The notes beneath the pieces are model-generated. The model had not been told where the DNA came from. It worked only from the letters and a program-made list of their open reading frames with translations, and made no database searches. Position numbers and translations under genes: made by a program. Positions 1 through 12,400 of a DNA stretch of 64,000 bases are shown here, one piece after another (the first letter of the stretch is position 1; each line of letters begins with the position of its first letter). The DNA comes from Siphonodentalium dalli (lineage: Eukaryota > Mollusca > Scaphopoda > Gadilida > Siphonodentaliidae), in NCBI GenBank assembly GCA_032622095.1, contig CP136064.1, positions 216,890,205 through 216,954,204 of the forward strand, read 5' to 3'.

Positions 1-232
1 TCTGCTGCCCTTTCCATCGATGTCCTAGACAATCGTGATGTAAATTCCTGTTCAACAGTTAGTGGATTGTCTCCTGTTGACATGAGAGATGCTACAGGAA
101 CCAGGCTTCCATTATTGGTAACCTTGGTAACAGAAAGCTGGGTCCAGCTTCCTGGGTTTGTTACCGTGCAGGTATAATTGGCGCTCTGAGGTCCCTCGAC
201 TATTGATATCATCTGATTTTCCACTGTTATCA
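1..232 (-). CDS. Exon e43: type-E V-like Ig domain, cut by window edge
   Basis: The phase-1 acceptor TTATTTCAG lies at 233-240. The exon encodes ITVENQMISIVEGPQSANYTC, then NPGSWTQLSVTKVTNNGS, and stays open to base 1. The NYTC and SWTQL spacing matches the E exons at 52254 and 18810. The C-terminal Cys pair is beyond the window. Confidence 0.78.
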
Positions 233-608
233 CTGAAATAATAGAAACACTTCTTATTCATTAGGTCTTTCAATGCAAACGTATTTTGTATAATATTAGA
301 AACTCCCTGATCTATGTGGTGACTCAGTTTGTATAGATGCATAGTGCATAATCAGTCTGATGGTGAAGTGCAGATTGATGTTCCACACAAAAGAGGGAAA
401 CCTGATTGGAGTATTGGGATAATCTGTAGAAATAATTCTTATTCATTATTCAAAACCCAACCAAACATGATCTGCTAACATTTAAAACTAACAAGAATAG
501 TTAGAATACCACACACATCATCATTATCAATATTGGGCAGTTTCGATCTATCTCCTGGTATCCAATCTTAAATGTAATAAGATTTGAAGTTGTAACTTAG
601 CTACGTAC

Positions 609-638
609 CTGGTGGGAAGCTGGTAGTTGTGGAACCCA
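609..638 (-). CDS. Exon e42: very short Thr linker
   Basis: The 30-nt phase 1-1 micro-exon lies between GGTTTTGCAG and CCAG|GTACGT and encodes GSTTTSFPP plus split codons. It has the right position (after A', before E), the right phase, and the same CCACCAG|GT end as e5 and e6. Its small size makes it the least certain exon. Confidence 0.6.
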
Positions 639-1092
639 CTGCAAAACCATAAGAAATGAAAATCAGTATGAGTTTTCAATCAATTGTATTTGATTCATGA
701 TGACATCATATAGAGTCAGATTTGCCATATTAGTTTCAACATAAAGAAAGGAAAATAAAAAAAACCCTTAAGAAGCATATACAAATAGAAAAAAACATCA
801 TACATAGTATATTATAGTACAGAATGAACAGATTGTTGTCAAGGAACATAAAATATGCAGCATAATTATCCACGACCTTCATAAAAAGAGCACTCATTGA
901 TTCTCTGAAAAACAGGACATAATATTTTTGGCTTTCGAGATATTTTATCTGTCAGGATTCAATGTCGGAATCACACAAAATAAATGTTAGGATTTTGTGT
1001 CTTGGCTAAAAACCTGATATGAGATGACGTAAACTATTACACTGTGGTCCAATTGACAAATTTTTTAACTACTTTTCATCCAAACAGCTTAC

Positions 1093-1431
1093 CAGTTTTA
1101 ACTTTCAAAATGGTATCTATATAATTCATGACTCCAGACAGTGGTTCTAATCCAGCATTTGACACTTCACACCTCAGAACAAGTCCATCATCTGATTGGC
1201 TGAAGACATAGGTCAGCTGACTTGTGAGTACAGTAGAGCAGGGCGTGGAGGACTCCGCTAGTGTGGCATTCTGTGTCAGATCGCTGAAGGAGCTGTTATT
1301 TGCTGAGTACAGTTTCCAAATAAGGTCACCAGGTGGATTGCCGACATCAGCAGTGCAGTTCAGAGAATCTGTAGGAGCCCTTCCTGCTGTTAGTGTGTCT
1401 GGTATAGTAACTGCTGGTGCCGATGGCCTTA
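1093..1431 (-). CDS. Exon e41: type-A' C2-like Ig domain
   Basis: The 339-nt phase 1-1 exon reads RPSAPAVTIPDTL, DSLNCTADVGNPPGDLIWKL, STPCSTVLTSQLTYVF, then GLVLRCEVSNAGLEPLSG. It is the sister of e38, one codon shorter. Donor ACTG|GTAAGC, acceptor TTTCGCAG. Confidence 0.86.
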
Positions 1432-1493
1432 CTGCGAAAAATAGATGTGCAGATTTGAAATTATAATAAATAATAACACACACATACATTTAA

Positions 1494-1753
1494 CCCTTCC
1501 ATGACTGGAGCTTCCTGAAATTTTGCGAAAACCATTTGCCAATGCATTATCTTATATATGCGAGTCTCCAATAGGGAGCCTCTCATATAAAAGAGAATAC
1601 ATTGGCCTAACAATATTTACCTTGGCCTTGTAAGCAGTGCATTCTCATATATATGCATATATGGAAGGTTCCCAATCGGAAACTAGCATATAAAGAGAAT
1701 GCCTGGCACATGGTCTTTAATGCTGCACCAGCGCAACTTCCATCATGAAAGGG
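1494..1753. repeat. Foldback MITE, TTAA/CCCTT type (family P1)
   Basis: The ends are inverted: TTAACCCTTCCATGA on the left and TCATGAAAGGGTTA on the right. Inside is a ladder of hairpins built from CATTCTCTTATATATGCGAG and its complement, with TCTCCCATAGGGAG between. TTAA duplication with CCCTT ends resembles piggyBac-derived MITEs. Confidence 0.65.
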
Positions 1754-2329
1754 TTAGCAGAATCCAAGCCATTGAATACATATTGTTGTATACCACAAGT
1801 TGAATACAAGCAGGAAGTACTTCGAATTGACGTTGTTGCCAAGAGCTTAATATTAAGATGCATTTTGGGTGATGCATGTGCAGATAATTAGAAGTTTTTC
1901 ATCAGACTGAAATCACAATAAATTTAGTTTTAATATTAATGGTAGTCACAGTCATGGATTAAACTTATTTGACACCAGGGTGTGGAATAAATACAGAACA
2001 CAACTTGCATAATAATATAGAAACTTTTATCAAACTCGATGCAGATGGCCCATAGTCACATTTCACTCAATCTCCACCTTCGTGAAATATATCCTTGTGC
2101 CATCCACAAGTAATTTGATAAAATATTCTCAATTATGATATGCAGTGTGTTCATTCTATTTATACAGCAAAATAAAAGTGTATTGTTGATATAATCCATA
2201 AAGTACCCCAAGCTGAGTACCATATTGATAGCAAATAAATGTTTTGGTTGTATATTTCATCAGTATGCCGAGTAGAGGAAAGCTGAATGCAAACAGCCTT
2301 TATGAACCAATCTTCAGAAGGACTCAAGT

Positions 2330-2600
2330 CTGCAGATAAGAAGACCCTCAGAGGGTGAATTTAGTGATGCTATGCTAGGGACCTCATTCTGCTAATTTGC
2401 AGAAGATAAGATGCATAATCAAAGCAACTAATGGGTGAACATCACAAACTTTAACTGGGAAACTTCAATCTGATTCAAGGTCTCCCATAGAATGAGGCCT
2501 AAGCAGAATGAGGTCCCCCGAGGGTGAATTTGGTGATGCTAGCCCGATGTTGCGGGATAGCATCACTAAATTCACCCATTGGGGACCTCATTCTGCAAAT
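2330..2600. repeat. Palindromic repeat with GAATGAGGTCCCC arms (family P4)
   Basis: Inverted segments AGAATGAGGTCCCCCGAGGG and CACCCATTGGGGACCTCATT flank GTGATGCTAGCC. A related left part starts near 2330. Other copies lie at 4.9-5.3, 12.6-12.7, 12.9-13.0, 20.2-20.4 and 53.1-53.3 kb. Confidence 0.6.
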
Positions 2601-2726
2601 GACAGACACACTATTAGCAGGTTTGGAAAGGCTGTGGTAGGTTCTGTGAAGATGATTGTTTCAAAATTCTAGTTTGATGTCAATATTATATAACTATAAA
2701 TTCTAAATGTTAGAAGTTGTAATTAC

Positions 2727-3050
2727 CTTTTATGACCAGTTCTCCTGTGGTATTTATACTTCCGTTACCATGTGACACTAAACACTCATACACGCCAATA
2801 TCTTGACACAGTGGCTGGTCAAACAGCACTGTCGCAGTAACGTTAGTAGGGTGGAACTCAGTGGTTAGTGTCGCTCGATTTGCTACATTTGGGCTGACCA
2901 TCTGTAGAAGTTCCGAAACCAGAGCAATGTTCACAGATGAGTGAGCGTGCTTTATGGAGAGTCCAGCGAAGCCTTCTATGTTAGCTGCGGAGCAGGTCAA
3001 CGACACTGTGCCATTGTTGAGAATGGTCTTAGCGCTCCGCATTTCTACAA
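2727..3050 (-). CDS. Exon e40: type-B' V-like Ig domain
   Basis: The 324-nt phase 1-1 exon has VSLTCSAANIEGFAGLSIKH and LCQDIGVYECLVSHGNGS. It differs from e37 at few positions. Its acceptor region (TTTATTTCAG) is copied three more times just upstream, at 3086-3300. Donor AAAG|GTAATT. Confidence 0.86.
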
Positions 3051-3300
3051 CTGAAATAAACAAAGACGGAGCATGTAACATCATTAATTACTGATGATGG
3101 TCTTAAATCCCCACATCTCTATAAATGAAATAAATAAAGACAGAGTAAGTAATATCATTACTGATGATGGTCTTATAGCACTCCACATCTCTACAACTGA
3201 AATAAACAAAGACAGAGCAGGTAAAATCATTACTGAAGATGGTCTTAAATCCCCACATCCATATAAATGAAACAATAGAGATCAGATGAAGAACCAAATA
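3021..3300. repeat. Four-copy 70-74 bp tandem duplication of a splice acceptor
   Basis: The start of exon e40 plus its acceptor (ATGGTCTTAGCGC ... CTACAACTGAAATAAAC) is followed by three diverged copies, with ATGGTCTT at 3023, 3097, 3167 and 3239. The third copy keeps an intact TTTATTTCAG acceptor. Confidence 0.8.
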
Positions 3301-3671
3301 AAGATATTCTTAGTTCCCAACATGTCTTCTAAGAATAGAAACTGGTTGGGTTCATTGTATATGTATATGTAGTCATATGTTCCCTATGCAAATTTAAACA
3401 AAATCAGACGATAGTAATTCTCTTTTGATTAATCCTTTTTATAAAAACTCATGATCTGGACTCCTGGATTCTATTTATGGTGAAACCCGGATCTAGCTGT
3501 CACGATAGGAAATACAACGATGCATTGATTGAAATAATTTTATCAGTTAATAATGTTCATTTTTCGTGCTTTCGTGCCTTAATCTAAAGAAGAAATAGTC
3601 TCTATAGGATTGTTCTGGGAATTGTTCAAATACATACACTTATACTTTTCACCTTGAAAATAAAAGCTTAA

Positions 3672-3876
3672 CCCTTTCTATACTAAACATTCATTGATGA
3701 GTAGTTATCCCATAGGAAATTTTCAGATAATAAGTTCAACAAACGACCATTATCTGAACATTTCCCTCAATAAATAGGACCCCTTCTGCACTTTTAATAT
3801 CTGTCATCTGCTTATCTTATCATTCCGATGTACACTTTTTTTAACTCGTGGGGGGATCCATTTAGTATAGAAAGGG
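3672..3876. repeat. MITE with TTAA duplication and CCCTTTCTATACTAAA ends
   Basis: Left TTAA-CCCTTTCTATACTAAA and right TTTAGTATAGAAAGGG-TTAA are inverted, about 205 bp apart. TTAA plus CCCTT ends fits a piggyBac-like MITE. Degenerate relatives appear near 8.70-8.83, 14.36-14.52, 19.62-19.77 and 58.9-59.1 kb. Confidence 0.7.
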
Positions 3877-4122
3877 TTAAAACAGTATGCATTATAAATA
3901 TAGTTTATAAAGGCAAAGTATGAGATGATTTGGCACCCATAAATAAAATAAATTTTGCAGACAGGTGCAATGGTGCTGACACCGATCTCCTGTGAAGAGC
4001 TGATTTCATAGTATTTTATGACTATTTATATTTTGTGTAATCTTTTTATTTGGCAAAGCATCACTGGAAATCCTCCCCTTATGATCACATGATTGCAAGG
4101 CTTGAGCCATCCATTGATATGA

Positions 4123-4330
4123 GGGGGGGGGGGGGGGGGGGGGGGGGGGGTATCTGAAAAGGAACATTTATTTGCGCTTAAGTGCAAATGAATTGCGCTA
4201 AAGTGCAAATGATTTGAACTCAAGCGCAAATAGTTTCCCATTTAAGACTTCTGTTATTTATTTGCGCTTAAGTGCAAATGAATTACGCTGAAGTGGAAAT
4301 GACAAGAATTATTTGCGCTTAAGTGAAAAT
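4123..4330. repeat. 28-bp poly-G tract and octamer-like palindrome cluster
   Basis: G28 at 4123-4150 is followed by repeats of the near-palindrome ATTTGCGCTTAAGTGCAAAT and variants up to 4330. Confidence 0.75.
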
Positions 4331-4586
4331 CAGTAATAAATCTGAAAACGCCTCTCATATGTCCATAGCTCAGATATTTGCCACAGACAGACAAAATAAA
4401 CAAAAAAACAAAGAATGATAACTCTAGAATATAAAAAGCAAACAACGCCCCTCTTTTGACAGCAGCCATGATGGTGATTCTCCATACCAAATTTCATTCT
4501 TTCAGTTTTCTTCAAAAAGTGGGGGATATAATAAGAGGAAATCTTGATACGGAATGTTTTTCGATAATGTATTAACATATACATAC

Positions 4587-4760
4587 ATGGCCCTTTAGCT
4601 GTGAGTTCTGATGGACACATCTTGAAATCTGGGAGGTAGCATTCACCATGCGGACACTGTCTGACATCCATATCAGTCTCGTTATGGCATGTTATATATT
4701 TGCTGCAATCTTCTGGATGGATAATCTTGTTTCCTGGATAAACTCCACTGCAAAATGTTA
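4587..4760 (-). CDS. Exon e39: CBM14 chitin-binding domain
   Basis: The 174-nt phase 1-1 exon encodes VTFCSGVYPGNKIIHPEDC, KYITCHNETDMDVRQC, PHGECYLPDFKMC and ends TAKGP. It is a recent duplicate of e36. The acceptor is ATTGCAG and the donor CCAT|GTATGT. Confidence 0.84.
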
Positions 4761-4924
4761 CTGCAATGCAATGTAGAAGTGATGTATTGAATTGAGGAAT
4801 AATCTTGATTTCATGATGTGATTGCTATCGTGACGGTATAACACAATTGTGTCAATCCACAAACTTATAGATTGAGAAGTGATTTTTGTGAACAGCATCA
4901 ATCCTTGAAATAGCATGTCTGTCA

Positions 4925-5320
4925 CTTGTAGAATGAGGTCCCCATAGGGTGAGTTTAGTTATGCTACATGTATTCTGCAATCGTCACCAAATTCACCCTC
5001 CGGGAAGCTCATTCTGCTTAAGACTCAACTGCTATGCGAGCCCAAGGATAAGATTGAAGCTCCCCGGTTGAAGTTGGTGATGTTCACCCAATAGTCACCT
5101 CGATTATGCATTTTATCTTCTGCAAATTAGGGGGATATAGAAACTGAACAAAAGGTAAAAAGTAACTAAAAACAATGTTAATTTGTGACTATAGATACTT
5201 TCCAGAAGATGAGGCCTAAACAGAATTAGATCCCCAGAGGGTGAATTTAGTGATGCTAGCCCACTGTGTTGTAGTAGTGTCACTAAATTCACCCTCTGGG
5301 GACAATATTCTGCAAATGAC
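4925..5320. repeat. P4 palindromic repeats (two copies)
   Basis: GAATGAGGTCCCCATAGGG near 4931 with a complement near 4995, and a second palindrome at about 5218-5312 (GATCCCCAGAGGGTGAATTT and its inverted partner). Confidence 0.55.
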
Positions 5321-5864
5321 AGATGCACTATCTCAATGTTTGCTACTGTATAATCATATCATGACATAAGAAATTTCTAATATAATTGTATATCTAAGAA
5401 AAATAAACATATTTAAAGCTTTGCGAAATGCAATCAAGTACTACTGAGTTTCTAGTAAAATACATATGAAAAGTTAATTAAATGTATCAAAATGACTAAA
5501 GTTATCTAAATATATTAAAGAACTGAATGTTTATTCTGTGAAATTTCCAGTTATAGATATGTATTTAATTATTCCACACCCCTGCAGTTGGTAAGACCAA
5601 CATGTGCTTAGGTCTTTCATTAATGTAGTTGATTTGATTTAATTTTTATATGAAACACTCAATTCAAACATGGCAACATATTTAATTTACTTTGCATCAC
5701 ATAGACTGACAATGCAAATATTAAATAGTTTTAGGTTGTATTCCATTAGTGGCAAATACATACCGTTTGTCAATGATTGGGCTTCCTTTGATGGATCTAT
5801 TTTGCATTATCCCTTTCTGTACTAAATTTACTCTCCCACCCAGTTATAAGAGTATTCATTGGAA

Positions 5865-7017
5865 TAGGGCCCAAGCTAGGGGTTGAAAACAGGGAGAAGT
5901 GACTTCTCCCTCTAGAAATTTTAGGGAGACTTCAGCCCAAAATAGGGAGAAGTGGGGTTGACTTTAAGAAAAACATAAGAACCACTACTTAATTTTCAAA
6001 TATCGCTTTATTTATAACATCAATAAAAAGATCAAATAAAAAATAAAACTACAAATTTTTTACTTTATCTGAAGAAATTTGCCTAATTGTTATTATAAAT
6101 TTGAAATTTTTGGAAATGTTTTGTGTAATTATCATTTAAGCAAGACAATTAGCAACTAGTAGTTAAATTTTTAACTTAAATGGAAGTAGTATTGTGATAC
6201 AATATTGTAGTATTATTTCCTAGATTGGGACTTGGAAGATACGTTTGTACTGTCTGAATCATGATGCATGTAACCTTTACTTTCACTTTTGTAAGTTTAA
6301 TTTGGTCACTGCTGTAATGTGCGTGTCCGCTAAAATAAACAATAAGGATTAACTAACAAAGGAGTTGCAAAAGCTTTTGGTTTTATTTCTAAAGCTTTTA
6401 TTAATTAATGGCCTCCCTTAAATTAATGCCAAAGTCAAGGTATAATCCGATTAAAACAATAAACTTGACAAGTGGGCGTGGCCATTTATTTACGGAAGCG
6501 GTCTTTCCCAAAAAGTGTGACGCATTGCCGAAACGAACTTCCGAAGCACCTAGTGTACATAACCTGATAGCATCGTAATTGTTTTATATCTGAAAAGTGG
6601 GACGGAGGTCCTGTAATAATTTATAAACTCATGGAACTCCAATGGTCTAATTACTTCTGACACTAGTGATAATGACTTTCGATGGTTTGATATATAATCC
6701 CCCGAAAATACCGGCGAATGTCGGCGACTTCAAATACATGTATATCGTGCCTGGGTTAAATGTGAACAACTTCTTTGATCAGAAAGGGATATTTTAAGGA
6801 ATTGTTTCGCCAAATGGTTCAGAGAGATAGGACAACAACATTATGACAGATATATTTTAATATATTTTTTGGCAAAACAAGTCAAATTACCACTGGTAAA
6901 TCTCAGTTTCGTCAAATTTGGAAGGCGACTTCATTTTTGCCTCGCGGACGTCCGAGGGTGAAGTCGCCAGCCGGAAGGCGAGAACTTCGCCCGAGTCGCC
7001 TCCTAACTTAAGGCCTG
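5865..7017. mobile_element. Non-autonomous hAT-like element, 1.15 kb
   Basis: An exact 8-bp duplication CATTGGAA flanks the element (5857-5864 and 7018-7025). The ends are TAGGGCCCAAG on the left and, inverted, CAGGCCTTAAG on the right. No transposase is seen. It lies in the e38-e39 intron, inside a degenerate older repeat. Confidence 0.65.
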
Positions 7018-7148
7018 CATTGGAATGGTCCATTATTTATTTGGAGGGATGTTCAGATAAAATGAGTAGATGATAGTATTACAAAAATAGAATACAGAAG
7101 TGCAGAAGGAATCATATTCTTTGAAGGGAAATGTTCAGATCGGAACTA

Positions 7149-7337
7149 CAGTAAAGCCCTAAATAATTGACTCTTTAACCACAGCAGAATTATGGGTAAT
7201 TTTTCAGGATTTAGTCAAAAATATGGCTTGTTGAGAAAGTGAGAGCTTTCCGATGAATGGCAACAAGCCATATTTCCTCGAAATGCTGAAAAATTACCCA
7301 TAATGTGGTTAAGGAGTCGTTATTTAGGGCATTACTG
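7149..7337. repeat. Long palindrome MITE, TA-CAGT ends (family P3)
   Basis: TA-CAGTAAAGCCCTAAATAAT on the left and ATTACTG-TA on the right, with arms containing AACCACAGCAGAATTATGGG. The two halves pair almost fully. TA target plus CAGT ends suggests Tc1/mariner-like mobilisation. Confidence 0.65.
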
Positions 7338-7393
7338 TACTTCTTAATGAGTATTTACAATAGAATGGGTTATTATGCATTGATTATACCCAC

Positions 7394-7735
7394 CAGAGAG
7401 CACATTCAGAATAGCATCATGATATAGCTGAACTCCTGGTAGTGGCTCCAATCCAGAACTGATGACCTCACACCTCAGGACTCGCCCATCATCTGATTGG
7501 CTGAATGTATATGTCAGCTGACTTGTAAGAATCGTGCTACATCGTGGGCCCGACTCTTTTATGAGTACAGCAGAATCTGTCAGTATTTCATAGCTACTGT
7601 TATCTGGTGTGAAAAGTTTCCAGATGAGTTGTCCAGCAGGGTTACCAACGTCAGCAGTACAGTTAAAGTCATCATCTGGAACCTTTCCTGCGATGACGCT
7701 GATGGGAATAGTAATTGCTGGTGCAGATGGCCTTA
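7394..7735 (-). CDS. Exon e38: type-A' C2-like Ig domain
   Basis: The 342-nt phase 1-1 exon is open throughout although it has no early Met. It reads RPSAPAITIPISV, DDFNCTADVGNPAGQLIWKL, GPRCSTILTSQLTYTF, then GRVLRCEVISSGLEPLPG. It is the sister of the exon at 1093. The next exon downstream is CBM14 with no linker, E or D between. Donor TCTG|GTGGGT. Confidence 0.84.
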
Positions 7736-7998
7736 CTAAAAATAGAAGGAAATTCTACAATATAAGGTTACTATTTTTTCTTAAATATCCTTAAAATGAG
7801 AAAAAAATAAAAATAAAAAGCTTGTGAATTGAAGCCATATGATCCGGCTTTCATCTTTGACATACATATATATATATATTGGGCATAAGGGATGATTAGT
7901 AAAAAAAGACACAAATTGTGCAGATGGTGCATGGATATATTCCACCAGAAGCAAGAACTCGATTGAATGTAACTATATATCAACATTAACAAGTTTAA

Positions 7999-8256
7999 CC
8001 CTTTCATGATGGGAGCTGCGCTGGTGCAGAATTAAAAATCATGTACCAGTCCATTCTCTTATATATGTGAGTCTCTCTATGGGAGACACACATATATGAA
8101 AGAATTCACTGGCTTAATACTAGGTCAAGGTAAATATTGTTAGGCCAATGTATTCTCATGCATATGTGACGCTCCCTATGGGAGACTTGCATATATAAGA
8201 GAATGCATTGGCATAGGGTTTTCACCAAATTTCAGGAAGCTCCAGTCATGGAAGGG
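7999..8256. repeat. Foldback MITE, TTAA/CCCTT type (family P1)
   Basis: TTAA lies on both sides (7995-7998, 8257-8260). The ends CCCTTTCATGATGGG and CAGTCATGGAAGGG are inverted. It is in the opposite orientation to the copy at 1494, so the two insertions in equivalent introns are independent. Confidence 0.7.
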
Positions 8257-8261
8257 TTAAT

Positions 8262-9000
8262 TTAAAATTGAGATTCAGATAAGTGTCATGTTCTGTATTT
8301 AATAAACACATAATTATATTAGGTAACCCCTTGTCTGTGTTTAAATGACACATAATTATTCGAATGCGATTGAATTGTTTATGGAAAACAGTAAAGTAAT
8401 ATATCCATCAGCACAAACGCATCAACATACAATTGAATTAATTTAATCGACTTAATAGCTCACTCACTCTTTAGAGACAAAGTGAAGTAGTTCTGGTGGT
8501 CATATTTTAATAGTGATTTTCATATATCCCTGATATAATATACAAATATTATAAGTTACTTAGATGTGTATCCATATCTTCCTGGAAATTTCTGTATAGA
8601 TACAGGGTATAAAATAATCATTTGGAGTCAGAGAGTCAATAGGAGCTTCTGTCATTAATTTTTCCCTGGGATATTGTTTTAACATTATATGTTTTAACCC
8701 TTTCTTTACTAAATGGATTTACTAAAAGTATACATTTGTATATACCGGTATTATTCATTTATAGGTGATAAGATAATAAAATAAACAGATAATGCAAGAG
8801 CAGATTGATTCCTATTCATCGGTGGGAAATGTTCAGATAATAAATTGAACAAATGACCATAGGTGTATCTTTTATAGAAAATCTATATTTTAAAATCCTG
8901 TGTAACTCCAGATGCAAATGTACCTTCATAACAAGTTTCATAGAAATTTTGCCATTGTTGGAAGTGATCCCAGAAAGAGATATAGCATCATTCAACTTAC
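8262..9000. other. Intron between e37 and e38, no gene seen
   Basis: A+T-rich intron with only a degenerate CCCTTT/ACTAAATGG repeat near 8.70-8.83 kb. No other coding signal is seen. Confidence 0.6.
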
Positions 9001-9324
9001 CATCTATAACCAATTCTCCTGTGCTGTTTATACTTCCATTACTGTGTGACACTAAACACTCATATAAGCCAATATCTTGACACAGCGGCTGGTCAAACAG
9101 CACCGTTGCAGTAACGTTAGTAGGGTGGAACTCAGTGTTTAGTGTGACTCGATTTGCTACATTTGGGCTGACCATCTGTAGAAGTTCCGAAACCAGAGCA
9201 GTGTTCACAGATGAATGAGCGTGCTTTATGGCTAGTCCAGCGAAGCCTTCTATGTTAGCCGCGGAGCAGGTCATCGACACTGTGCCATTGTTGAGAATGG
9301 TCTTAGCGCCCCACATCTCTACAA
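9001..9324 (-). CDS. Exon e37: type-B' V-like Ig domain
   Basis: The 324-nt phase 1-1 exon has TVSMTCSAANIEGFAGLAI (first Cys, with Phe where B and E exons have Trp) and LCQDIGLYECLVSHSNGS (extra Cys, Asp, Tyr-x-Cys). It is nearly identical to the exon at 2727 and the same length. Donor GATG|GTAAGT, acceptor TATTTCAG. Confidence 0.86.
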
Positions 9325-9489
9325 CTGAAATACAAAATGACATATGGTTTAGTAGACGATCGAAGCATTTGCAGGACTTAACGTAAGTAAGCTCATGAAT
9401 GATATTAGTCACTAATTAAATGGCTTAGTTTCAAAGTGAAATGAATAAATGGCATCATCCATTTATATTCAAATATCACAATTAAGAAA

Positions 9490-12400
9490 TACAGGTGATC
9501 GCTCACAAATTGTCTGCGTATCGTTGGAGCCACGGATTTTCGATGTCTACTAAACTGTAGCTGTTCATTATCGGGATTAATGGTCGGTGGTCGGTCACAA
9601 TGTCAAAGTGTTGCAATCCTTCAAGAAAAATCCGACATTTATTAACGGCCCAAACAGCAGATAAAAATTCCAATTCGATCATCGCGTATCTTGATTCAGC
9701 AGCTGATAAAAATCGGGACCCTGCTTGGATCATGTGCCATACTTTCGTTGGTTGATCCTGTTGGAACAACACAAAGCCTAAGCCATTCAATCGACTGGCA
9801 TCTACATGCAGAGATGTAGGTTTCTTTGGGTCGTAAAAGGATAGGACTGGTGCAGTTGATAAGAATGTTTTAGCGCCATTGAACGCGTTCTCGTGAATTT
9901 CATCCCAAATGAAACTATTCTTCGATTTCAGCATTGAACGCAACGGATCAAGATACTTTGATATCTTGTCAGTGAAGCTGGCGAGTTGGTTTGCTAATCC
10001 AAAGAAAGATCGCAAATCAGTGATGTTTTGCGGCCTAGGAAAATTACGAATGGATTCAGTTAAAGATGGGTTCACAGTGTAGCCCCTGCTACTAACGCGA
10101 TATCCACAGAAATTCACTTTACTGACCAACGAAGAATTTGTCCACGTTCAGCGAGATACTTTTGTCTTGGCATCTCTGAAGTATTTGTCGAATGTGTGTG
10201 ACATGATTTTCATAGCAATCATCATAGGCAACCAAATCGTCGACAATCCTACGGTATCGCGGTATGCCTGCAAGTGCTTCATCCATTTGGCGATTGTAAT
10301 GTTCGGAGATTGAACAAATCCCGAATGGTGCACGGCGAAACATGAACCGCCCGAATGGCATGATAAATGTCGTCAGACGTTGAGACTCTTCAGCCAAAGG
10401 GCACTGCCAGTAGCCGCTCAAGGCGTCGAAAGACGCAAAGAATTTAACATTTGATGCTACCATGTCTGCTACAGCCTCCTGTGGACACGGAGAACTATAC
10501 CTTTCACGTCTGACAAACTTGTTCAGCTTCGTGAAGTCTATACACAATCTGATGTCATCAGAATTTTTCTTTGGTGTTACCACAATGGGAGCGCACCACG
10601 GTGTCGGTTCTGTTACTGGTACAATTATTCCATCTTCCACCATCGATTTTAGTTTTTCTTGCACTTTATCCCTGTATGCATATGGAACCGTTCTAGGTGC
10701 AGTTAAACAGAATGGAGAAGCATTATCTTCTATTTCAATACGAAATTCTTCATCAGGCATTGTCCGTACAGTACCATCAAATACAGTGGGGAATTCTTGC
10801 ATCATCTGATTACGAAGTAACTCGCCGGATGACAATACGTGGCTAGTAGTCGATGTCGCACGCATATGGTCGATTATGCTTTTCGCTTTATTGTGTGAAT
10901 TTTTAGCCAAAGTGCTCCTTGGTGCATCCAGGTCACGGACAATTGGTGCAATTGGTGTTTCTCGCTTAATGACCGTTGGAGCCGGAATCGTGTCCGTATG
11001 GTCGTTCGGCTGTAACAATCCCTTACTCGCGTTTGTATGGGCGGGAATCGCGTCCGTGTGGTCGTTCGGCTGTAACAATCCCTTACTCACGTTTGTATGG
11101 GCGGTTATGGAATTTTCCCGTTCAGTATCATGATGCAGAACATGTGGTGAAACATTTGCATCCAATATCGCATCCGTGTGGTCGATATGCGTTAATGATC
11201 CCGTGCTCACATGCGTACGGGCGCTTGTGACATCGTCTAGTTCAGCGTCTTTAGAATGTGTATCCACTCTCTGTGCCGGATAATCAGCTGGTATGAAGCC
11301 TAATTTTTTAGATGCCAACCAAGAGATATAAAATCCCTTCGTCCCGTCCAACACGTGCACTGTTTCTGGACAAGTGAATGAACCACACTCCAGCATTGCA
11401 TCGAATTCGCCAATCTGTCGAATATCATGGTTATCTGCCGCTTTAAGAGTCAGTGTGGGTGAACGCAAATTTGCGGTATCAATATTTAGTCTTTCTAATA
11501 TATCAAGACCACATGCCGAACCCTCGGCCCCAGTGTCAGGCACCGCTCTAATCACAGATCCATTGGCGATCTCACCACCTACAGTCAAAAATACTGTAGG
11601 CGACTGTCTCTCAACAATCGATGCGAGAAGGGGACCAAAACGAATACTTGACATCTGCTGGCTAGTATGTTGAGGCCCCCTGGATCCTGTGCACAGCTTT
11701 GATTTAGCCCAATGTCCCTTTCTAAGACAGACGGCGCATTTAGTGTTTGACGCAGGACAAAAACTGTCTTCAGAATGGCGTTTTGTGCAACGTGCACACA
11801 CAGAAGAATCCTGGTTCTTCATACTAAATTCTGGGCTATGTTCAGTATGTTTATTTGGTCTATTATACTTCTGTTGACGTTTGCATTTGGAAATTGCACT
11901 CATGTCAGCATGATCATTCTGGGTGATTTCTCTACAATAGCGTTTGGCTGCTTCTTCAGCTCTGCATAACTCAACAGCTTTTACAAGATTCAAATCTTTT
12001 TGGGCTAATAATTTTTCTACCATGTCAGCATCACGTATGCCCGTAACAATGCGATCGCGCAAAAGAGATTCCTGGCATATATCACAAAATTGACAAGTCT
12101 TAGCAAGCTCGCGAAGATCGGTTACAAAGTCATCAAAACTCTCACCATTTTGTTGATGACAAAGGTTGAAATTCCGACGTTCAATGACAATGTTGACCTG
12201 TCCACATGCATGCAAACGCAATGCTTCAATGACCTCCAGTGGTTTATCTTTTTTAGCATCTGATAGGTCAGGTTCATCGCAACTTTCAGCGTTTCGTTTG
12301 TGAAGCAAGAACGCAATATTGCCATTTGCATCTCGGCTGCCTGTCCATCCAACTTTGACAAATTCGCGAAATCTTTCCATCGCCGAATCCACAATGTGAG

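Noticed and set aside
4026-4241. Reading frame with a poly-Pro run
   Set aside because: It comes from the 28-bp G tract and has no other support.
7771-8007. Minus-strand frame rich in Tyr and Phe upstream of e38
   Set aside because: It is intron sequence with a TA microsatellite; the acceptor at 7736-7737 sets the exon start.
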